Part shown: positions 46,641-57,935 of the stretch, piece after piece
Numbering within the stretch: position 1 is the first letter of the stretch
Layout: each line of letters starts with the position of its first letter
Source: Acanthopleura granulata
Lineage: Eukaryota; Mollusca; Polyplacophora; Chitonida; Chitonidae
Reading direction: 5' to 3'
Length of the DNA stretch: 64,000 nt
Assembly: GCA_016165875.1 (NCBI GenBank)
Contig: JABBOT010000014.1
Coordinates: 8,376,255 to 8,440,254 of the forward strand
Made by a program: the position numbers and the translations under genes
Notes under the pieces: model-generated
The model's database searches: none
Told to the model about the DNA's origin: nothing
What the model saw: only the letters and a program-made list of their open reading frames with translations

Positions 46641-47336
46641 TCAGCCCAAACTTGCCACACAGGAGATGGACACAGGTAATACTTGTGTAAAAAAACAAAG
46701 ACGTGGTAACACTGTTTAGATAGTAAAAAGACATCAGAATGAATATGGGCAAATCCAAGTGGCTGCTCAACATGGAAGAGGAAAGTGAAGGCTATTACTG
46801 TACACATCCCAAACGTCCATTAGCAAAGTAATTCTTAATTGTGGGTTGTTTTCTATAGCCAATAAAGTAGAGTTTTGTTTTAATAGATATTTGCGGTTGA
46901 GAGAAACTACCTACATAGGCAAAAAACACTCAATTCGGCCCTTAACATCTGGAATAATGAATGCGTTCACGAAATATACTGCGCCTAAATTACACGAAAA
47001 TACACCCCTTTTGGAATTTTAAATCCTCTGTCATTGTTCCTGTGGGTGACCGGATTTCCTAGAACAACTAATGACCGCTAATTTCCATTAAACCCAATAT
47101 AAAATTTGGAAGCACTGATCGTGCGCCACGAAATCGACGACTGGCTTTGCAGTAGACATATGCACTGATGAATACATGTATATAATATATGCCTTCAATG
47201 TACCCATAAATGAGCTTGATGAGTACATATTTACAGAAATAAATGCATTCCTGTGCCTTAAATTTATTGTTCATGTATATGCCAGGGACTGTGTGTATGT
47301 ATGTACATATATGTATATACATACTAAACGTAAACA
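46641..47336. other. No recognised feature; TATG-rich patch
   Basis: Contains a purine-pyrimidine alternating patch (ATGTACATATATGTATATAC, about 47,302). No gene seen. Confidence 0.45.
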
Positions 47337-47450
47337 GGACATGTGAATTTTATGAAGTAGCCCAAAAATGGAAATGTGAAGAAGAACCCACAGACACGTA
47401 TTTCTTCGCATTTCCATTTTTGGGCTACTTCATGTAATTAACGTGTCGTG
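47337..47450. repeat. Long near-perfect hairpin, microRNA-precursor-like
   Basis: Arms 47,353-47,383 and 47,402-47,432 pair over 31 bp with one mismatch (left TGAAGTAGCCCAAAAATGG...). The loop is 18 nt, and weaker pairing extends the stem by about 10-15 bp outward. Size and shape resemble a pre-miRNA, but a small palindromic MITE is equally possible. No expression evidence. Confidence 0.75.
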
Positions 47451-47459
47451 TATTTTATA

Positions 47460-49111
47460 GGTCTTCAGTTTATGTTCTTTTTATTGTTTTTAGCCACATG
47501 AAAAAAAATAAAAATCAAATGTGAACGTTTTATCTGCAGGGATATCTCTGGAAGAGGGCGCTGCAGACTGCCTTGAAGAAAATAACTCGTTATCTTGGTA
47601 GAATATTCGGAATCCATAAAGTTGCACAACAACAGACAATGTGATCGTTCAAACAGATCTGACTGGGCACGGCCTCAAGACAACAATGAAAAATTTCCAT
47701 ATCAAATAGGACACCTTGGAGGTGTTTAGGGGAAATCGGCTTGGCACGTCCCAGCAGAGGCATTGTCCATGAAATTGTAGTGATGTTATCGTGTAATCCT
47801 TCTGTTGCTAAGGCAACGATATGGGCAGTTGAATTTGAACCGTGCGCCAAGAAAATCACAGAAGAATGCACCTTGATGAGAGAAATGGTGATGGCGCTGA
47901 CTTGCTGAGATGAACCGGAGTGAGGTCGGCTGTTCGAATCCTGCTCCGTGTTGGGTACGTCTCTAATTGAAGAGGTGTGTCCAGCGAACCGTAATGCTAT
48001 CCATAAACCGAACCTCTGTCATTCCTAAAAATACAAATCAACAGACGGCAGTACATAAAGGTGTACTGCCAGATAGAAATGTAATAGGTCCACGGGATTA
48101 AATGTGGACTTCGACAAGGAAATGGCTCTGTTTTCGGAGGGCGTATTTTAAAAGATTCGTCAAAGCGACATGAATGTTGTTAAAGTCACAGTGCCGCCAC
48201 AATGGAACACAACACACTCTTTAGAGAAAGCGTGTGGACAGAACAGTAATTGACCAGTTCGTCGCCACACTGGACAAGGAGAAAACTAACAAAAATGGAC
48301 TGTCCTATGATTCAAGAAAACCAAATGCCAATTTCCTTGCAATGGACATAACAGCCCGACACTAACTTGACCTGCAGCTCATAAGTGAAGCCATTTTCAA
48401 TTCAGTACAATCACCTCTTACGTTAAAATTTCGAGAAATCCGTTTAAGCCTAGATTTGGAGAATACCGTCCGTCATCTTATTCAACGTCAACATGTGCTT
48501 ACGGTGCCAAGTTTCAAATGTATGCGAAGTAACACTAGTTGTCAAGACACAATGTTGTACGTTTTAAGAATACACACTTTTCAGGCAGGTAGGGTTGGTA
48601 AGGAGTGAATATTCCTGAGCAGGTTGGATTTATAGCGTGTATGAACAGGAGATTATCCCTAGTTTATCTTGCTGAGCTCTACGGACTTGAGGTATTAGTT
48701 GTGAATAAATCGTATATTTACATTATTCACTAACGACATTAAGATCATAATAGTTGTATATCACGCGCATAAAACAGCCTTCAGTACTTTTCTGACACTC
48801 TTGGGGAACACTCGCCGCTATGTGCAGGGATGGATTTTCATACTAATCATAAACACAGGCAGTGGTACATCGTACCAGATTTGCGTAGTTGTGCACGAAG
48901 AACGACCACATCGTGATAATTTTACTCCACGTTTACATGCCTTACACTGCACAAAAAGACTGTAGATTCTTAAAAATTGAACAATAGTTGTCACATCAGA
49001 CTACTACTTGAACCTTACATTATTTTTCACGAATGTACTTTTCGTAGATGGCGGTTTTTGAGGTACGGCATCAATCCAAAAACGACAGGTGGTGTGGAAG
49101 GGGGGGGGGGT
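47460..49111. other. No gene; tRNA-like fragment near 47,893-47,965
   Basis: GGTGATGGCGCTGACTTGC followed by GGCTGTTCGAATCCTG (box B-like, about 47,930) suggests a tRNA-derived SINE head. The rest shows no recognised element or convincing ORF. Confidence 0.4.
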
Positions 49112-49183
49112 AGAGTGTGGGTTTGAATCCCATGAAACCGATAGTTGTAGGCTTTCGTTTATCCCACTGAGCTATCTGGGCAG
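49112..49183 (-). repeat. tRNA-like sequence (SINE head or tRNA pseudogene)
   Basis: The minus strand has GCCCAGATAGCTCAGTGGG (box A) and GGGATTCAAACCCAC (box B), about 72 nt in total, followed by a poly-C run. Cloverleaf pairing in the acceptor and anticodon arms is poor, so a functional tRNA is unlikely. Confidence 0.5.
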
Positions 49184-49689
49184 GTATAAGCTACAGGTAC
49201 ATGTGTTTTTGGCAGACTACAACAATAACCTTCAGTAGTATGTTCATCGGTGTATTTTCATCTATACGCCTAATAGCAACCCTTCCAATCCAAGTAAATA
49301 AAAATAATATTTCAAATCTTATGCCCCCGTAGAGTTCCCGGGAGTGAAAAGGATAGGGCTTCAGTTCTTTGGGCAAGCTTGTTGTACTAGGCGACAAACC
49401 TAGGGCTCTCCCGTGTGGTTCCGGTGAATAGAATACCTCCACAGCCTCTCTGCGCTTGTCGTACAAGGCCACTAAAAGAGGAAACTTGTTTGCCGTGGGT
49501 TGCGACCCGCGATGGGGGAGGACGGGATCCTGGAGGCTGAGGGCGGGTTGATCTTGAGAGATCCTCACATTATCCTTTGGCCCTTACTTCTCCGAAGACG
49601 AGCGGTCGCATGGCCCGCTCCAACCAATCCCTATCAATCGGCTGGTCACGCCAGTCCGGATAACAACCTTCATATATCTCGATATGTTA

Positions 49690-50787
49690 TAACTTGACTA
49701 CTTTTCCTATTGGACATCCTGTCGTCCTCAGTCAGACTATTAAGGGCGTTGCAGGACATGTTGCACAAGTGAAGAAACTTCTGTCCCGAGAGTTACTTGT
49801 AGAATGTTGCCCTGAACAACAATCAATAAATTTAATTATAAACATACAGTTAAGGGCACTTCTGACAGATCCCTGAACTACAGCAAGGAGGTCATTCGTG
49901 ACCGCGATGAGGACTTGGTGGATCTTTCCGAAGAAGAGATTGGCCAGGAACTCTCGTCACAGGGGGGTGATCTCTGTTAAAAGGTTTCAAAAAAAAAGAC
50001 GGTATTAAAATAAAAACCTACCTTTTGACCCTTAAAGCCCCTTCCATTCCTAATTCAATTTAAGTCGAACCATATAATATTAGAGTTATTTACTCCCAAT
50101 CCTTTTCGCTGTTTTTCTTGCCAGAAGACACAATGTCGTCATGATTTGGTGTGTTCTCGTTGTGCCGAAAGAGGCGACGGCATGGAATGCACAAATACGA
50201 TCAAGTGTGAAAACTGGGTTCGGCCTCATATGGCCTTGTCTGCAGACTGCCCTGACTTCAAAAAAGAAAGGAAAATCATAATACTCGAGAGAAAAAATGA
50301 CATTGGCATATGTAATGTCAGCGCTGACACTGTGTCCTTTGGGACGCAGACTGGTCTATCCTGGCCCATTGGCCTTTGCCAAACACGAACGATTAACATC
50401 AAGTCATTTGCCGCCACACAAACTCTACAGGCGGAGAAATCCAATATAACAAACAACGCTGGCGCATGTACATCAGATCTCAAGGCATCTAAGGCCACTT
50501 ACTGTCAAAATGAATCCAAATCATATAAGCCCATTGATTCTGTACAGAACTCAGCGGGTAACAAACATAAGTCTGATAAAAACCATAAAAGAGATAAACC
50601 TAGTGGCCACTTAGAGCGTCACTCTAAGCCCTATAGAGACGTTATTCAAACTTTTAATGAGTTTGGGTCGTTGGAGGACGTTGCGACATACGGTGCAGAC
50701 GTGATGGATGCATCACCTGCACCTATCAGATCTCCGAAAAAGGGTCGTCCAGGCTCCAAACACAAGTCGTTAATATGTCTTCAATAG
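49690..50787 (+). pseudogene. LINE ORF1, C-terminal half open
   Basis: The N-terminal part (49,690-50,145) is frameshifted but recognisable (QVKKLLSRELLVECC, matching QVKKLKSGKILVECF at 60,509). From 50,146 a frame of 213 codons runs to 50,787 with degraded knuckles: CSRCAERGDGMEC has lost the zinc-binding His (Asp instead), and the third knuckle reads CENWVRPHM. The C-terminal region is Ser/Lys/Pro-rich, with HKRDKPSGH and FNEFGSLEDV motifs also found in the 60,416 ORF. Unlike the other copies, the TAATG junction to ORF2 is lost here (TAGAC). Confidence 0.82.
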
Positions 50788-50788
50788 A

Positions 50789-51535
50789 CAAAATATAGAA
50801 TGGAATTGTCCAGGTCTTATGGTTAATTTTATTGAAGTAAAACAGCTAGTTCAATTTTTAATTCCAGTTACCCTCTGTCTTCAGGGAAGTCACCTGAAAA
50901 CGTCTCACAAAGGTAAAATATCGCTTAAAAATTATGCAAAATGTAGTACTTATCTGGGGAGGAAGAGAAAGCCTGTACGGGCTCCTCTCTCTTCGTAAAT
51001 AGCAATATTATTCAAAGCCCTGTTGCCCTCGATACGGTGGTTCAGGCTGTGGCTATTCGTGTTTCTTTATCGGAAACAATTACTTTATGTTCGGTCTATA
51101 TTCCCCCTTATTCTTCTTTGTCGTTTTGACCCGCCCGGATAGCGCAGTTGGTTGGGCGTCCGCTTTCGGACGGGGAGATCTGGGTCCAAACCTGGGTCGG
51201 GTCATACCAAAGACTTTAAAAAAAAAATGGTACATTCTGCTTCCTCGCTAGGCGCTCAGCAATAAGAGGATACAGGGTGGACTGGTCGGCCCGGTGTCAG
51301 TATAATGTGACTGGGTGAGGGGGCTTGTTGGGTGTCTTCGGCAAGTCGTCTCGGTGAGGCAGCACCAGATAAAAGATACGGTGGAAATCCGTCCTGCACC
51401 AAGGAGACACCGCCTTCGTATAAGTGAAATATTCTTGAGTAGGGCGTTAAACAATAAGCATTCATTCATTCTTTGTCGTTTTCGTGGTTGCATAATGTAA
51501 AAGACCAATTAATACCAAGCTGGAGGACTCTCCTC
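50789..51535 (+). pseudogene. LINE ORF2 endonuclease start, interrupted by SINE II
   Basis: NIEWNCPGL (Asn motif), CLQGSHLKTSHKG (the QETH Glu is lost), and a frameshifted continuation to a VYIPPYSSLS segment at 51,120. A SINE II copy interrupts, then 51,483-51,535 resumes (VVA-xx-KRPINTKL). The GDFN and SDH catalytic blocks are deleted. Confidence 0.78.
51128..51468 (+). mobile_element. SINE family II, full-length, with 14-bp target-site duplication
   Basis: TTCTTTGTCGTTTT flanks the element at 51,114-51,127 and 51,469-51,482. The tRNA-like head has box A TAGCGCAGTTGG (51,140-51,151) and box B GGGTCCAAACCTGG (51,182-51,195). The body is unlike family I, then comes the shared 3' domain CGTATAAGTGAAATATTCTT, then GGCGTTAAACAATAAGC and ATTC repeats. 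The 3' end resembles that of the I-type LINE. Confidence 0.93.
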
Positions 51536-51559
51536 CCTGGCTTCTTCTTCGATCTAAAT

Positions 51560-52345
51560 TAATATTTGTTCTACCTCAACATAAGAAATCAGATTCAAAG
51601 TTTCGCTGAAATTAAGGCTAATTTTCCGGATTTTAAATTTATGTACACTGACGGGTGAAAGGATGGGGACAGGATGGCGACAGGCGGCTGTCCTGGAACG
51701 GCGATTCACCTCTCTTCGTCTTCCATCCTCAACCTTTCCTGCCGAGGCCAGAGCTATACTTCTGGCTTTATCATGTGTTTCTTCTGGGTGTGCCCAGAGG
51801 GCAATGATATGCGGTGACTCGTTGGTCTCCATTTTGGCAATATGACAAAATAAACTTAAAAATCCGTTAATACTAGAAATATTAGCCATTCATAGAAAGT
51901 TAATTGAAAGAGGTAAAGATATCGTACTCTGTTGGGTACCGTCATATTGATATCCATAGAAACACAGTCGTAGACAGGGAGGCGAAACCTGTCCTAAATA
52001 GGCCAATATCTGAGATTCAAATTCCTTATACTGATTTTATGTGTAATATTCTTAAATATATTCGTCTCCTTTAACAGGAATAATGGGACCTGCAGGTTCA
52101 TAACAAACTGTATGCTATTCACCCTGTCATAGGCTATAATTCTTATACTCTTGGTATGTCTCGTAGAGACCAAGTAGTTTTAACAAGATTCCGTATTGGG
52201 CATTCTCGTCTAACACAATTTTTTCCTGGATGGGAGCAGTGGTGCCCAGTACGGCATCAAACATATTCAGCCAAGATTCTAGACAGTCAACTCTATATCT
52301 GTTAGGCGGCGTCGCGGGCTGTGGTGTGATTGGTTACTTAAAGTA
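51560..52345 (+). pseudogene. LINE RNase H and C-terminal tail, broken
   Basis: FMYTDG (catalytic Asp, 51,640-51,654) is followed by a TGA where other copies encode Ser. AEARAI (catalytic Glu) lies near 51,743, GDSLVSI (third Asp) near 51,814, and SYIDIHRNTVVDREAK-like coding near 51,940-51,985 brings the last Asp. The C-terminal tail with GHSRLTQ, a duplicated-looking gap and QHTYS follows to about 52,345. Several frameshifts. The minus-strand ORF of 111 codons here is antisense. Confidence 0.8.
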
Positions 52346-52550
52346 TATAAGAATTATTCTTTTACATTATACATACATATTTCTGGTTTCGATATGCATA
52401 TTAGAATTTAAAAAATTGTGGTTTTCGAGTTTTAACCGAGGTTTTGTTGTTTTATATGGGTTTTAAACACGTCTGACTTTTCATTTGTTTTGCATGTTCA
52501 CATTATCTTCTCGAAAACCATACACCGATTCGTGCTTGTAAACATGTTCT

Positions 52551-52585
52551 CGCCACGGTATGGCTGAAAGATTGCCGATGTGGCG
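52551..52585 (+). other. Conserved 3'-terminal hairpin of the LINE
   Basis: CGCCAC (52,551-52,556) pairs with GTGGCG (52,580-52,585), and inside it GGC pairs with GCC (TGGCTGAAAGATTGCCGA). The same foldable block lies just before the tail at 30,910-30,943, 34,390-34,430 (reverse), 34,880-34,915 (reverse), 55,100-55,140 (reverse) and 59,330-59,364. Confidence 0.78.
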
Positions 52586-52610
52586 TAAAGCCATAATGAT
52601 TCAATCAAAT

Positions 52611-55074
52611 CTTATCATTAACATATTAAAAGTACGATTTATTCAGACATGAAATCTCATGCAAGAAAATACGGAAACCCACTACCAGAATAAATCACAC
52701 AAACAAAACGTAAGTCCATTGTAATAAATTATTCCCATGCAGCTGTATTCAGAAATGGGTAAATCCACTGTTATAGATCCCAGCTGTAGCCAGGAAGGAG
52801 TAAATCCATTGCAATGTAGATAAAATTGTATTCAAGAAGGCGTATAATCTAGAAGTTGCGCTGTAACAAGTTTTATGAAGCAAATCTTGGTCCGCAACAT
52901 AAATTTCCCGGAATGCCGAATAGATGCATGATCCTTCGAGCTGTAAGTCCTAGCAAACTTTTGACCTTATGGCCGGGGTAGTGTTGATCAGTTCATGAAT
53001 TTAAAGGATATTCCAACTAGCAGAATTATTAGCATAAGCTACTGTTTCTATGGATTCTAACACGACCTTAAGACAGCCATTAGTAGAGCGCACCAAAGTC
53101 ACGTAGTTGTGAGTGAAGGACAAGCCCACCAGCCACCAGTACAATGTATGCTTAGCAATCAAGTTCACATACATTTGAATAACAGTATGCAGACGAGTGT
53201 ACATTCGTGAAAAATAATGTACGGCGTGGCCCATGTTGCACTACCGTTTAACACAGAGAAAATTCTCGCAACTGTACATTCGTAGATTATTTTGTTTTAC
53301 GAATGTATGATTACTCGGGCTTTTTCCACTACATATTCGACACCATATGTACCACACCGGCTAAGAGAAACCCATCCTAAAAAAATGGATGAATCGACAG
53401 TTACTCGGCTTTCATATAACATCGGAGAGAGCATTTCGACGTGCTGACAGACGAGGTGCAAACCTATAGCTCCGGTAACACAAAGGTAATAATAACACGA
53501 TATATTGTCAAACACAAGTAGATTAAAAACCATGTTTTATTATAAATGCATCTTGAAATAACTTTCTGTGCTGGGACATGACATCGCATATGTATTAATC
53601 ATCTAACTTCCTTGACTTGGTCCACAGGCCAACAATCTTCACCGTCAGAAATCTTTTCGCTATGGAAATAACGTTTTAGACACAACACACTTACACGCAG
53701 ACTGAGCTTTTGACAATTGTCATGAGATTGTCAGAAACGGTCAAGGCTCCTCAGGTGGTCATCCCAGTCTCTATCCGCTGATCCTATTCTCTGTGGCCTT
53801 AGCAGTCTTGACCAGAGCTCTGGTCAGTTGTTGAGTTTACAGGCGCCTGAATCAGGAGATTGGGGTATCTTCGACCCACTTCATCCAGCAAATAATGGAC
53901 ATGGACAGAGCGGGTACTGAACTAAAAGCCTTTTAGCAGCTAGACTGCGCTGGTCTCTGCGGGCTTGGTGGCCCCCAAATGAGAATCAGTCTCGATACGA
54001 ACGAGTAAAATTAGACAATTTCCCATGTGACGTTTTGTTGTGGAAATCTACCGGGTTGTTACTGAATACAAATAATTCAACGTTACTGTGTAGGCCAGAG
54101 AATGCTAATATACCTCTCTGAATGAATATCAAATATCAACTTAATGTCTTACTAAAACGACTTTCGACAACTTGCGTCAGGTTTAAATAAAGAAAAAGGC
54201 AGAAAAAACGGCATACAGAAATGTATAGTAACAACAACTTTGCCATCAGTTTCGTGCTGAAAGGCTGCTGGTGCCAGAAAGCCCTTGCTGTTGCTGTGCT
54301 TCTCGTCCCACATTATCAATTCTTTCCCAGTTGCCTGCCATGTCTCGTTTTGTAAACGTATTGTCATTTAGATTTGTTCGTTGCTGGACCATATAAATTG
54401 GTCATTACCAGAGACTGACCTTTGTGTCCGATCCCTGTCTTCAAGCGGAAAATGCCGATTATCGACTCAGACAGTTACATAATATAATTGATCAATCCAT
54501 TTACGTAATGCAAAATAAATATACATCATTAAAGCCTCCGAGGGTAAGAAATATGGCGGAATCTCTGCAACAGCTGGTGGTCATACGTTAAGCCATGGAA
54601 ATTAACATATCATAAAAAGGTCTGATGATGCATGTATTTCCGACAGGCACAGCAAATATTTTTAACACAGTAACGGACTTTCCAAACAGACATAGTGATA
54701 AATAGACCTATTAACAAGCCGTTCCTCTGAGTTCGGCTAAATACTTTTTTCTCCAATTCGGCGAGAAAGGCTTTTCGGAAGAATTGCAGCATCATAAATA
54801 ACGCCGAACTGAGTGCGGTGGGTGAGAATGATAGAAAGCCTTCACATACCTGTCAGTATTCAGTGCATATTAGGCCAATTTCACAAAACTTCACACAGAT
54901 GTTTTCTCCCTAGATATACACCCTTTGTGCTCTAGTTCAATAACCGGGGTGTCATTTACGGGGAGATATGTCCATATGAAGATCTGTGAAATTGTCCATG
55001 GTCAGTGGCCTTGTATTCTTTAATGACCATTTCTCCAGTAACGGTGTCAAACTGGACAGCAAGATATTTCTCCT
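52611..55074. other. No recognised feature
   Basis: No LINE or SINE fragment and no ORF above 80 codons. ACATTATTTTTCACGAATGT at about 49,018 reappears in reverse at about 53,200, the only shared string noted. Confidence 0.45.
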
Positions 55075-55690
55075 GAATGAATGAATGAATGAATGACTAA
55101 GGCTTATGTCACATCGGCAATCTTTCAGCCACATCATGGCGAGAACATGTTTGAAACCACGAATCGGTATATTGTTTTCAAGAAGAAAATGCGAACATCC
55201 GAAACAAATGAAAAAGACAGAGGTGTTTAAAACCAGGTAAAGAAAGCTAAAACTTGGTTAAAACTGGAAAACCACTATTACTTTCAAAATTCTAATACGC
55301 ATATGTAAACTAGAAGTAGATGTATGTGTAATGTAAAAGGAATTATATCTTATGATATAATCCTATATATTTTAAGTGATCAATTACAGCACCACAATGA
55401 ACGTAGTCAAATAGTTCAAATATTTGTAAAACCCTTGCCGAATATGAGCAAATTCCACATAGTCAACAAGGATATGCTAGATACCATACTGGGCATCACA
55501 TCCAACACTCCCGCGAGCACTGCACCCATCAAAGATGAAATTGTGTTTGACGAGAATACCCAACACGGCATCTTGTTAAAACTACTTGGTCTCTACGAGA
55601 CATACCAAGAGTATAAGAATTATACCCAATGACAGGATGAACAGCATGCAGTGCATTATATACCTGCAAGTCCCGTTCAAGTTTCAATGA
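55075..55690 (-). mobile_element. I-type LINE, 3' end copy
   Basis: Starts with five GAAT units (55,075-55,097), then the reversed hairpin (CACATCGGCAATCTTTCAGC), the 3' UTR (CTTGGTTAAAACTGGAAAAC) and the ORF2 C-terminal tail to about 55,690. The plus-strand ORF 55,324-55,632 is antisense to it. Confidence 0.87.
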
Positions 55691-57486
55691 TTACGGAAAG
55701 ACGTAATGAATGTTCTAGAATAAAGTGAGAATAAAATCAGTATTTAACATGTGGACCATTTTAGTACATGTGGTGCCGATAATCAACTATGTATCTCAGT
55801 TTTCCGCTTCGTTTTTGTACAAGTACAGGTACAGATATGATGTACCATCTGGAGAATCTGTAGGAATTTTTTTAGAGAGAACAGTGACTTAAGAACAGAC
55901 GTGTTATATTGTATTGATCCCGTCCGACATTAACTGTTCAAGTCACATACATAGGGCCGAAAACTTGGCGAAGTAACTAATATTCAGTAATGACACAATA
56001 AGAAATGATGCCAATAAGACCCAATATTTTTCTTTTTTATTTCTTTTACAGATGTGCAAGTATAGCTAATGAAGGTGGTTGTGATTTCATGATGACCGGT
56101 GTAAAAATCAGTAGGGAAATGAGAAATATGACAAGTTCTCAGAGTATGTAACAAAGTCACTAAGGGGCATGTCATCCTTGTTAATGCACTGTTTATTTAA
56201 AACAAGCGCCAAACTAGGATGTGGCAAAGTTAACTAATAGATTTAGTGGAAAAAAATCCACTTTCATCTGTGGATATCTGCTTGACCATGACTCGCTTGC
56301 TCACGGTTCATATCTACATGAAGAACTAATTAACCTATAACAGAATCATCACAACTGGTACAAGACAACGGAACGTGGGTCCGTAACGGTTGTACCACAC
56401 GCAATTGCTGCTTCTCAAATCAAGGGTTCAATCCCAGTCATGGACAGATTTTTTCATTTTCATCTTCTCATTCGTGAGGTATCGGAGATAATGAGCAATT
56501 GCTCTTGTATTCGTCTACGCTAACCGAGGCGCTTCCCTTCCACTAAGCGACTTCCCTTCCACTAGGCGACTTCCCCTCCACCACTAATGAGCACAGACAT
56601 GGAAATGTAATTTACCCGGATACTTCTCTCATTCTCCCATAAATCTTACCGTCATGGTAAAGGTATAAGGAAAATATACGCTGAGTACGGCGTTATCAAT
56701 AAAATTAACGTTCGTAAAATTAGGTTATCCTTACAAAAACCCCGTAAGGTGATCCCCAGTGATTATAATCCTAGATCACCGGACTAAGTCATAAAGCAAT
56801 TCAAACTTGATTTTTATGCATTTGATGAGTCTATATCTATGTACACGGATGCTATATCAAGACTGATCAAAACCAGATGAGGAAATCCCCGGTTCTCCTG
56901 AAATTCCTGAAATAATCAGACACGGTAAGTGTGATCCTGGCAAATGATAGAGGCTTCTGTAATCTGCCGGAGCGTCGGTCAGAGCTATAAAACAGATGGT
57001 ATACGATGAATCATAACGAGTTTTCTGTCTGAGCTGACAAAAGCCGGATAAGGCATTCGGCGCGAGATCATCCGATCAGAAAATGTGTCTAGACAAGCCC
57101 ATTGTAGAAACAACTGATGACCTTGACAAGGGAATCGTTCGTCATTTCACTGTTGGCAATTTCAAAGGGTTCTGGTAAAGTCTGGACAAGACAGATTTGG
57201 AATCGCAACATTACAAATGACACTTTTACATATAGCAAAGCATTGTCCCTCAACTCATAATTTTAGAGTATGTGTCGTAATAGTGGGTACAACAGGGTAC
57301 CACATGTATTTCAATTTTTTTGAGATGAAAGCGTACTTGATATCTGATTTGACTCACAATATGGCATGAAAAGATAAAGCACTACCATGGATGTGTCTTA
57401 ACTACTGCATTTTTCCGACTGTAACAGCATTTGATAGATTCAAAGACAATTTTTAGAAGTCCATGCGTCATTCACTAATAAATAAA
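55691..57486. other. No gene; tRNA-like fragment at 56,380-56,443
   Basis: GGTCCGTAACGGTTGTACC and AAGGGTTCAATCCCAG (box B-like) suggest another tRNA-derived head. A short CCCTTCCACTAGGCGACTT repeat occurs near 56,525-56,580 (three degenerate units). Otherwise nothing recognised. Confidence 0.42.
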
Positions 57487-57520
57487 AGGTTATGGCTTTA
57501 CGCCACATCATTAAGACACA
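57487..57520 (-). mobile_element. I-type LINE, tail remnant
   Basis: GGTTATGGCTTTACGCCACA is the reversed terminal CGCCAC/GGCGTAAAGCCATAA block. Only about 30 bp remain. Confidence 0.5.
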
Positions 57521-57935
57521 TTGTACAGGAACCACGCGGTGTATTGCAAGAACAGACAAGGCTGGCGCGTGTAAAGTAAGATTCGTGTGAATCTAACTGG
57601 CGATGTTGTCTTTCATTTCTGAGGGCCGTTCGTTAAGGATTAAAAGATAAATTTTTCTGCATTATATATATAGAGAGAGAAGAAGCATGACAAACTGAAC
57701 TTCTGGATTTAGCTTACTAGATTCACCGTAGCGTGACAGTTCTTCAGAGTTTATTTCAACATATCTTCCCACAGCTCTATATACATGCAGTTAGATTAAG
57801 CCATGATAATCTGTCCTAGTTACAAATTACATGCAATATAATAAAGTTCGAACTTGCCAAGGGATTTATCCATTCGAGAGATTATCTCCCGATGTTTGCT
57901 ATGTTAAATTCAGAATTAAATTTTTGAATGAAGTA

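Larger units (their letters stand above)
49324..52610 (+). mobile_element. I-type LINE with both ends, large internal deletion
   Basis: Leader from 49,324 (CCCCCGTAG), ORF1 remnant to 50,787, endonuclease start 50,789-51,127, SINE II insertion, 50 bp more endonuclease, then a jump directly to RNase H (about 51,560), the C-terminal tail, and a 3' UTR with hairpin and ATGATTCAATC-type tail at about 52,605. The whole RT domain and most of the endonuclease (over 2 kb) are missing. Confidence 0.87.

Noticed and set aside
49112..49183. Functional tRNA gene
   Set aside because: Box A and box B are present, but acceptor-stem pairing is poor and a homopolymer run follows, so a SINE head or pseudogene is likelier.
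49191..49568. 125-codon minus-strand ORF
   Set aside because: It mostly overlaps the LINE leader in antisense and has no recognisable domain.
55324..55632. 102-codon plus-strand ORF
   Set aside because: Antisense to the LINE ORF2 C-terminal tail and 3' UTR on the minus strand.
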